The translations under genes were made by a program, and so were the position numbers. DNA of 10,471 nucleotides from positions 1-10,471 of the forward strand of contig JACCTK010000430.1 in assembly GCA_013812465.1 (NCBI GenBank), written 5' to 3'. Of this stretch, positions 5,618 to 10,471 are shown piece by piece (position 1 is the first letter of the stretch; each line of letters opens with the position of its first letter). The notes under the pieces are model-generated. The model made no database searches. It saw only the letters and a list, made by a program, of their open reading frames with translations, and was not told the DNA's origin. This stretch comes from Actinomycetota bacterium (lineage in GTDB: Bacteria > Actinomycetota > Thermoleophilia > Gaiellales > Gaiellaceae).

Positions 5618-7090
5618 TCAGGAGTCGATCAGGTCGAGCGTATGTTCACCGGTCGCGTGTCGGACAACGTTCCGCGCGAGCGGGATCTGGTGGGACTCGC
5701 TCTCGAGTATGTGCATCATGTATCCCGCCGTATTCGGGAAGACGACGATGTCGCCTACATCGACGCCCTCCGGGAAGCGCAGGCGTCGCCACGTCAGTAG
5801 CTCCCGCTCGATGCAGTAGGCGCCGACGAGATAGCCCTCGATCGGCCCGGTTGCGTCACGCGTCAGCATGGTCGACGTCGACGGGCGAAGCAGGAGCGGG
5901 TCGAGCATGAAGTCGTCGGACGTCGAGCGGCACTGCGTGCGGTTCATGGCCAGCCCGATGAGCCAGGTTCCGTCGCGACGTTGCTTGCGAAACTCAACTC
6001 TTGCAGCGGTCAGGCCACAGCCGTCGAGCAGCGACCGACCGGGTTCGCAGCGCAGCTCGAGGCCTCGCTTACGCAGTCCCGAGGCGACGCTGTGGCTCGG
6101 TGCACGGCCGGGCAAGCAGAGGGGGCTTGCGAGTATCCGATCGAGCCAGGCGCCGCGTACAGGCAGCTGGTAGGGGTACACCGCTGGTCGGCCGAGCAAC
6201 GTGCCCGCATGTTCGACGAGTCCCAGCCCGTGGGCGTCGAAGGTAAGTGGCGGACCGGCGCCGAGCAAACCGGCGCGATGTTGCTTCCAGAACTCGCGCC
6301 ATTGCTGTGCGGACTCCAGATAGGACATCGGTATCCCGCCGCCGATGTCCACGAACGACGGCGCATGACCCTGCTCACGGAGGACATCGACGAGGTTCAC
6401 GGCTTGTCCGAGCGCGTCGACACGATCGGTTGCTGAGTAGCCATCGAGGTGGAAGTGCACACCGACGACATCGAGACCGGCGGTTGCGGCCAAAGCGATC
6501 GCATCGTCGGGAGCCATGCCGAATCGGGTCGGCGTACGGTCGTCGGCGAACTCCGGAGCGAGGCGGATTGCGACGCTCGCGCGGCTTCCCGTCGTCTCGA
6601 GCACCGTGTCCAGCACGTCCAGCTCGTCGAGGTTGTCGAGCACGATCGTGACCCCGGAATCGACGCATAGACGCAGGAGCGAGTGCGGCTTGACGGCGGC
6701 GGTGACTACAACGTCACCCGGGGTAGCGCCGCGGTCGAGCACTTGGCGCAACTCGCGCTCACTGGCGACGTCAACGCCGAGTCCGAGCCGCAGCGCCTCA
6801 TCGACGAAGGCGATCGCCTTGTTCGCCTTGCGCGCGAAGAACAACCGAAAGGCGGTCGCGTGCGCATCCGCCACGGCACTGAGGTCAGAGACGTTGCGAG
6901 CGAAAGAAGAGACGTCGAGGATGTTGAGGGGCGAGCCGTGCAGGGCGAGAGCATCTGCGAGGCCGTCGGCATCCGAGCATTCTTCGATCTGCCACGGCTC
7001 GAGCCTGGCGGTCAGAGGCGCGATGCCACTGCACCGGGCGCGCAGATCGCGTAACCGGTCGGAAAGGGTCGAGCCGACGAGACCGGTCAT
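5618..7090 (-). CDS. PLP-dependent decarboxylase, fold III (Y4yA-like; SbnH/LysA relative)
   Basis: A 490-residue alanine-racemase-fold PLP enzyme related to diaminopimelate and ornithine decarboxylases. FFARKANK at 84-91 places the Schiff-base lysine at Lys88. VHFHLDGYS (211-219) matches the His-containing strand over the cofactor ring. FVDIGGGIP (247-254) and EPGRSLL (349-355) are phosphate-binding segments. GAYCIERE (423-430, Cys426) and FPNTAGYMM (451-459) correspond to the active-site Cys and GAY motifs of the second subunit. In staphyloferrin B synthesis the related SbnH decarboxylates a citryl-diaminopropionate intermediate, so a similar late decarboxylation is plausible here. The spacing of motifs and the SbnA-like and FAD neighbours recall the Y4yA group, an assignment from memory. 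The frame stays open upstream, but ATG 7088-7090 overlaps the preceding stop by 4 bp and is the natural start. It is the last gene of the operon. Confidence 0.88.
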   Translation of the reverse strand: MTGLVGSTLSDRLRDLRARCSGIAPLTARLEPWQIEECSDADGLADALALHGSPLNILDVSSFARNVSDLSAVADAHATAFRLFFARKANKAIAFVDEALRLGLGVDVASERELRQVLDRGATPGDVVVTAAVKPHSLLRLCVDSGVTIVLDNLDELDVLDTVLETTGSRASVAIRLAPEFADDRTPTRFGMAPDDAIALAATAGLDVVGVHFHLDGYSATDRVDALGQAVNLVDVLREQGHAPSFVDIGGGIPMSYLESAQQWREFWKQHRAGLLGAGPPLTFDAHGLGLVEHAGTLLGRPAVYPYQLPVRGAWLDRILASPLCLPGRAPSHSVASGLRKRGLELRCEPGRSLLDGCGLTAARVEFRKQRRDGTWLIGLAMNRTQCRSTSDDFMLDPLLLRPSTSTMLTRDATGPIEGYLVGAYCIERELLTWRRLRFPEGVDVGDIVVFPNTAGYMMHILESESHQIPLARNVVRHATGEHTLDLIDS

Positions 7091-8841
7091 CCCTGTCTGG
7101 CCAGATCGGCGCGGGGCCTGGCAGCACACGATCGCTCGCGGCGAGCGCGTGCGACCACACGCTCGGCCCAGAGCTCGGCGAGCGGGTGCATCCTGCGGCT
7201 CAGGGTGTCGTTGCCAATCGTCGAATCCTCTGTCGGGCGTCCGATTGCTGCGAGCCCCGGAGTCGCGACGCCGTTGGCGCCGACGCAGCTTCCGTCGTCG
7301 AGCACGTCCAGACCCCGACGCCCGTGCCTCGGACGCACGGCGCCGGCAGCGAGGAGTGTCGCGAGCGGGGCCGTCGACAGACCCACAATCCCCGGAGGGG
7401 GGAGAACGGCATCGACGACTGCGTCCACGCGGGTGGACCCAGCAGCCGACCGCAGCTCGAATTCCTCCACGCCGACGAGCCTTCCCCCGTGCAAGTGCGT
7501 GAGATCGACGATGCCAGCGTCCACGAGCGCGAGCAACTTGGCGGCGTTCACAGCCGGCGGACCAAAGGCGATGCGTTCGAGCTCCGTGGCCAGCCGCACA
7601 AAAGCGGGCCAGGCAACCGCAGTCAGCCCGTTTCCGCCCACGCGATCGACGATCGCCGGGTACAGAGAACGCCATGCGTGACCGAGCGCCCACAGCGCGT
7701 GCGGCGCAGCGGCTCCGCAGCCAATTTCGAGCGATTTTGCGATCTGACTCACGACATCGTCGCCGTCGACGCTGGACAGCGAACCGTCGAGCGCGCCGCG
7801 CAACCACTCGTCTGCGTCAGCACGTAGAGGATCGAGACTGACGGGATTGTCGCCGGCGCTCGTCACGGCCTGGATGCTGGCGACAGCGGTGTCGACGAGT
7901 ACCGGTAGGAGATCCACGCGAAGGTCGTAGGAGGCAGCGAGCGCGCGGATCCGCTCCTGACCTCGCGCAGTGATCTCACTGATCCCGTCCACGTTTGCAA
8001 GCAGGTCGGGAAGCGGCTTGGAGAGCATCGGCCGCCCAGATCGCGTGAACGGCAGCAAGCAGAGGATGTCGTCGGGCCCCCGCTCGTATCGCAGTCGCCA
8101 CGGGTGGTCGAGCGCATGGAACGACCCACCGCGTCCCTGGGTCAAGGCGAGCGCAGCGTCGATGCACGTGAGCGCGAAGCCCCGGACGGCGACCGCCGCA
8201 CCCGGAGCCACCCGCTCACGTGACAGCTGCTCCTGAACGGGAAAGACGGTGGTCACCGACGATGGAGACGAGCGCGATACCTGCGTGAGCGCGTCGCTCC
8301 ACTCGGAGGCATGCCCGGTCGCGATGAGCACTTCGTCATATGGCTTTCCCGACATTCCGAGCCCGTCGGCTCGGATGCCCCAGCCGGCACCCATAGGTTC
8401 GATGTCCAGGACACGGTGCGGCACGACGCGAGCTCGCATCGATTCCGGAGCTGACTCGACGATCTTCGCGAACGCGTGCTCCAGGTATCGCCCCACCACC
8501 GCGCGAGGCGGGAACGCGTCTAGCGCTGCGTCGCCGAACTCCTTCATGATGGACGGCAGCTGCAGCGAGCGCCACGTGCCGAACGACGGATGGCTGGCAA
8601 CGTCGGGAACGCGTGCCGGAGTCCACCAAGCGTCGACGATGTCCGCGGCGATGTTCATACGCAGATACGCCGGGTGCCGCGGATCGTAGATGGGGCCAGC
8701 GCCTGGCGAGCGGTGAGGCTCGTACAGATCGACTTCGTACATCGCGCGGCTCGTCGAGTGTGATGCATGGTGCACGAGACGCTCCAGCGCGGACATGCCC
8801 TTCGGACCCGCGCCGACGATGGCGACTCGCAAGGTGCTCAC
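7087..8841 (-). CDS. FAD/NAD(P)-binding protein (PF13454-like), 584 aa
   Basis: A predicted cytosolic flavoprotein. VAIVGAGPKGMSALE at 6-20 is a Rossmann dinucleotide motif (GxGxxG at 10-15), and DLYEPH ends the second strand with acidic Glu41 suited to the ribose. HPAYLRMNIAADIVDAW (56-72) is the signature I associate with the NAD_binding_9 type family. VLIATGH (171-177) is the usual ATG motif of two-dinucleotide oxidoreductases. The GTG start at 8839-8841 is fixed by the Rossmann motif beginning at residue 6. No good ribosome binding site is seen, and the gene starts 6 bp after the sbnA-like stop, so it probably depends on coupling. Reaction unknown. Position between an SbnA-like synthase and a decarboxylase suggests a redox step in the same pathway, possibly on an amino-acid intermediate. 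Confidence 0.85.
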   Translation of the reverse strand: MSTLRVAIVGAGPKGMSALERLVHHASHSTSRAMYEVDLYEPHRSPGAGPIYDPRHPAYLRMNIAADIVDAWWTPARVPDVASHPSFGTWRSLQLPSIMKEFGDAALDAFPPRAVVGRYLEHAFAKIVESAPESMRARVVPHRVLDIEPMGAGWGIRADGLGMSGKPYDEVLIATGHASEWSDALTQVSRSSPSSVTTVFPVQEQLSRERVAPGAAVAVRGFALTCIDAALALTQGRGGSFHALDHPWRLRYERGPDDILCLLPFTRSGRPMLSKPLPDLLANVDGISEITARGQERIRALAASYDLRVDLLPVLVDTAVASIQAVTSAGDNPVSLDPLRADADEWLRGALDGSLSSVDGDDVVSQIAKSLEIGCGAAAPHALWALGHAWRSLYPAIVDRVGGNGLTAVAWPAFVRLATELERIAFGPPAVNAAKLLALVDAGIVDLTHLHGGRLVGVEEFELRSAAGSTRVDAVVDAVLPPPGIVGLSTAPLATLLAAGAVRPRHGRRGLDVLDDGSCVGANGVATPGLAAIGRPTEDSTIGNDTLSRRMHPLAELWAERVVARARRERSCAARPRADLARQG

Positions 8842-8847
8842 GCAGCG

Positions 8848-9915
8848 CTACGCATCGGACGCAGGCGATTGCAGCGAGTTGACGCGTGCGGCGAGCTCGT
8901 CCGCCCCACAGCCCAGCTCGGCCTCCACCCACGCATCGTCGTACACGGTGCGGAGATATCCCGTACCGCCGTCGTGCAGGATGATCGCGCAGCGAGTGCC
9001 AGGCGCCAGGGTCGGCGCGAGCCCGGCAAGCGCGACGGCGACTCCGCCCGCGGAAGCGCCGGCGAAGATCGCCTCGCGCTCGACCAGCCGTCGACAGCCG
9101 ACGACGCAGTCGAGGTCGGTTACGCGCACCACGTGGTCGTGTCGCACAGAGCGGGAAAGCGGAGTCTCGATGCCAGCGCCGAATCCCGGCAGCTTGCGTG
9201 GGCCGCGCGTACCTCCGAACAAGGCGCTCCCCACGGCATCCACCGCGATCACACGCGTCGAGCGCCCGTTCGCACGGAGAAAGTCACAGCAACCGGCGAT
9301 CGTGCCGGCCGTGCTGGTGGCGACGAGCACAACATCGATGGCTCCATCGAGAGCTTCGTCGATCTCGCGCATCGTTCCGACGGCATGGGCTCCAGGGTTT
9401 TCCGGGTTCGCATACTGATCCGGCCAGAACGCGCCGGGCGTCCGCTCCAGAAGCTGTGCCACCAGCGCCAGACGCGCCACGAGCAGGTCCCCGGTCGCGG
9501 GATCCGGCTCCGTGACGACATGCACCGATGCGCCGAGCGCGCGCATCGTCTCCACGCTGATCGAAGGCGCACGAGAGTCGACGACGCAGATGAAGCGCAT
9601 GCCATGGAACCGGCACGCCCGAGCAAGTGCGACACCCAGGTTGCCTGAGCTCGACTCGATCACCGTCGTGCCCGGACCTGCCTCGCCTAACGCGATGGCA
9701 TCCTGCAACATTCGCACTGCCGGGCGGTCCTTCGCGCTTCCGGTCGGGTTGAAGGACTCGAGCTTCGCCCAGACGTCGATGTCGTGCTCCGCGTACTGTC
9801 GCCTCAGCCGTACGAGAGGTGTCTGCCCCACGGTCGCAAGGATTCCGTCGACCGAAGCGCGGACCGAGCCCTGGCGACGATGCTCGGGCGGGAATGGTGT
9901 AACCGAAGATCGCAT
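8848..9915 (-). CDS. sbnA: SbnA-like N-(2-amino-2-carboxyethyl)-L-glutamate synthase (PLP)
   Basis: SbnA enzymes of the cysteine synthase family condense O-phospho-L-serine with L-glutamate, giving the precursor that SbnB converts to 2,3-diaminopropionate. The 355-residue product has VGQTPLVRL (29-37), AKLESFNPTGSAKDRPA (50-66) with PLP Lys62, IESSSGNLGVALA (86-98), FICVVDSR (108-115), FWPDQYANPENP (163-174), the phosphate-cup region ATSTAGTIAG (199-208), FAGASAGG (284-291) and HDGGTGYL (314-321). NPTGSxKDRPA and QYANxxN point to SbnA rather than CysK/CysM, as does the company of an SbnH-like decarboxylase. ATG 9915 adds a longer N-terminus (about 28 residues before VGQTP) than I expect of SbnA, but no better start is evident. 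It is first in the operon. A cysteine synthase or cystathionine beta-synthase role is less likely. Confidence 0.9.
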   Translation of the reverse strand: MRSSVTPFPPEHRRQGSVRASVDGILATVGQTPLVRLRRQYAEHDIDVWAKLESFNPTGSAKDRPAVRMLQDAIALGEAGPGTTVIESSSGNLGVALARACRFHGMRFICVVDSRAPSISVETMRALGASVHVVTEPDPATGDLLVARLALVAQLLERTPGAFWPDQYANPENPGAHAVGTMREIDEALDGAIDVVLVATSTAGTIAGCCDFLRANGRSTRVIAVDAVGSALFGGTRGPRKLPGFGAGIETPLSRSVRHDHVVRVTDLDCVVGCRRLVEREAIFAGASAGGVAVALAGLAPTLAPGTRCAIILHDGGTGYLRTVYDDAWVEAELGCGADELAARVNSLQSPASDA

Positions 9916-9959
9916 TGACTCTCTATGCCCCGGCGGGGGGAGTCAAAACGTAGCGGGCG

Positions 9960-9977
9960 CCGATGGGAGCCCATCGG
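9960..9977. promoter_or_regulatory. Palindrome upstream of the sbnA-like operon (candidate operator)
   Basis: CCGATGGG-AG-CCCATCGG is a perfect 8-bp inverted repeat with a 2-bp centre, 45-62 bp before the sbnA-like start. On the minus strand it is followed by TTGACT (9946-9941), a fair -35, and more weakly by TAGAGA (9925-9920) with a short 15-bp spacer. It does not look like a Fur or DtxR/IdeR box. It could alternatively be a hairpin terminating the upstream Nudix transcript, though no immediate T-run follows. Confidence 0.4.
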
Positions 9978-10045
9978 TTGCGTCATCTCGGCCTTGCGGG
10001 GGGCGCGTTGGACTGTTGGCACCGAGCAGCTCCTCGAGCTGCCGA

Positions 10046-10471
10046 TCAACGTGCTGCGGCTGAGCCTTCATCCCGACTGCCTGGCGCCCGCGAATCCTCA
10101 GTCTGCACCGGCGGAGAACGCATCCCCAGCGCCTTCACAGCCATCTCGCGCTCGCCCTTGTACGCCAGGAGCTGCGCCGCTTCTGCGAGCGGGAGCCAAC
10201 GTGCCTCCGCCACTTCGAGCTCCATTCCGGCGGGGATATCTCCGATTCGCCCGCGTGCGGCGTACGCGAGATAGAAGCTGACGATCTTGAACACGCGCTC
10301 CCCCTGCCAGGTATAGACGTAGCGGATGTCTCCGAGCTTCGTCTCGAGGCGAGCGTGTATCCCGGTCTCCTCGTAGCCTTCACGCAGAGCGGTCTCCGCC
10401 GCGCTCTCACCCTCGTCGATCAGGCCCTTGGGCAGCGCCCAGACACCTTCAGGCTTGCCTCGTGGCCGAAC
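10046..10471 (-). CDS. Nudix hydrolase, 5' end cut by window edge
   Basis: Nudix enzymes hydrolyse a nucleoside diphosphate linked to another moiety. The visible 141 residues contain a full Nudix box, GLIDEGESAAETALREGYEETGI at visible residues 16-38, with the metal-binding R-E-x-x-E-E core. One hydrophobic box position is Gly32. The preceding RGKPEGVWALPKG is typical of the MutT/diadenosine polyphosphate hydrolase-like group, as is the following DIRYVYTWQGERVFKIVSFYL. The C-terminus ends in a polar, probably disordered tail of about 30 residues. The substrate cannot be told. It lies 130 bp upstream of the sbnA-like gene on the same strand, separated by the palindrome, so it is probably a separate housekeeping unit. 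The start lies beyond 10471. Confidence 0.9.
   Translation of the reverse strand, partial: VRPRGKPEGVWALPKGLIDEGESAAETALREGYEETGIHARLETKLGDIRYVYTWQGERVFKIVSFYLAYAARGRIGDIPAGMELEVAEARWLPLAEAAQLLAYKGEREMAVKALGMRSPPVQTEDSRAPGSRDEGSAAAR

Noticed and set aside
6516..7502. Long plus-strand open frame opposite the decarboxylase
   Set aside because: Ser/Arg-rich shadow of the minus-strand genes in GC-rich DNA, with no motif.
7091..7807. N-terminal extension of the decarboxylase frame to 7807
   Set aside because: The extra residues are arginine-rich and antiparallel in composition to no known domain; they are an alternative frame of the FAD-protein gene, and ATG 7090 with a 4-bp overlap is the natural start.
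8767..9648. 293-residue plus-strand open frame opposite the sbnA-like gene
   Set aside because: Shadow of a gene with all catalytic motifs on the other strand; composition is His/Arg-rich with no domain.
1..10471. CRISPR array or insertion sequence ends
   Set aside because: No regularly spaced repeat series, transposase motif or terminal inverted repeats with target duplications were seen on either strand.

Overview
The window is high-GC DNA with GC-rich third codon positions, GTG starts and tight gene overlaps. This fits an actinobacterium, possibly of the Thermoleophilia/Gaiellales type; the lineage is inferred from style and gene content only, since no marker gene is present.

Left third (1-2616), accessory in character: a truncated minus-strand reading frame at the edge, an unrecognised plus-strand protein (179-667), a minus-strand protein with a HEPN-like R-x5-H motif (681-1376), and a divergent class II Fic AMP-transferase with its own inhibitory motif (about 1558-2616). 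An inverted repeat lies between the HEPN-like gene and fic.

Middle (2617-5617): two copies of the 3' half of a tRNA-Asp gene (2845-2888 and 4439-4482), same orientation, 42/44 identical, bracket about 1.55 kb that holds one O-methyltransferase gene (3049-4050). No intact tRNA is present. Each copy has an 11-bp-period tandem repeat at almost the same distance upstream (135 and 136 bp). The simplest reading is successive integrations at one tRNA-Asp gene, leaving two nested att scars and no integrase. To the right is a VapBC toxin-antitoxin pair with an inverted repeat spanning a probable promoter, followed by a terminator-like hairpin.

Right half (5618-10471), minus strand: a three-gene operon transcribed right to left. 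It encodes an SbnA-type PLP enzyme (expected product N-(2-amino-2-carboxyethyl)-L-glutamate, the precursor of 2,3-diaminopropionate), a 584-residue FAD/NAD(P)-binding protein, and a fold-III PLP decarboxylase resembling the Y4yA group and, more distantly, SbnH. Junctions are 6 bp and a 4-bp overlap. This looks like part of a diaminopropionate-derived metabolite (siderophore/metallophore) locus. The usual partner SbnB and any NIS or NRPS synthetase are not in the window. A perfect 8+8 bp palindrome precedes the operon. Upstream of it, a Nudix hydrolase gene on the same strand is cut by the right edge.
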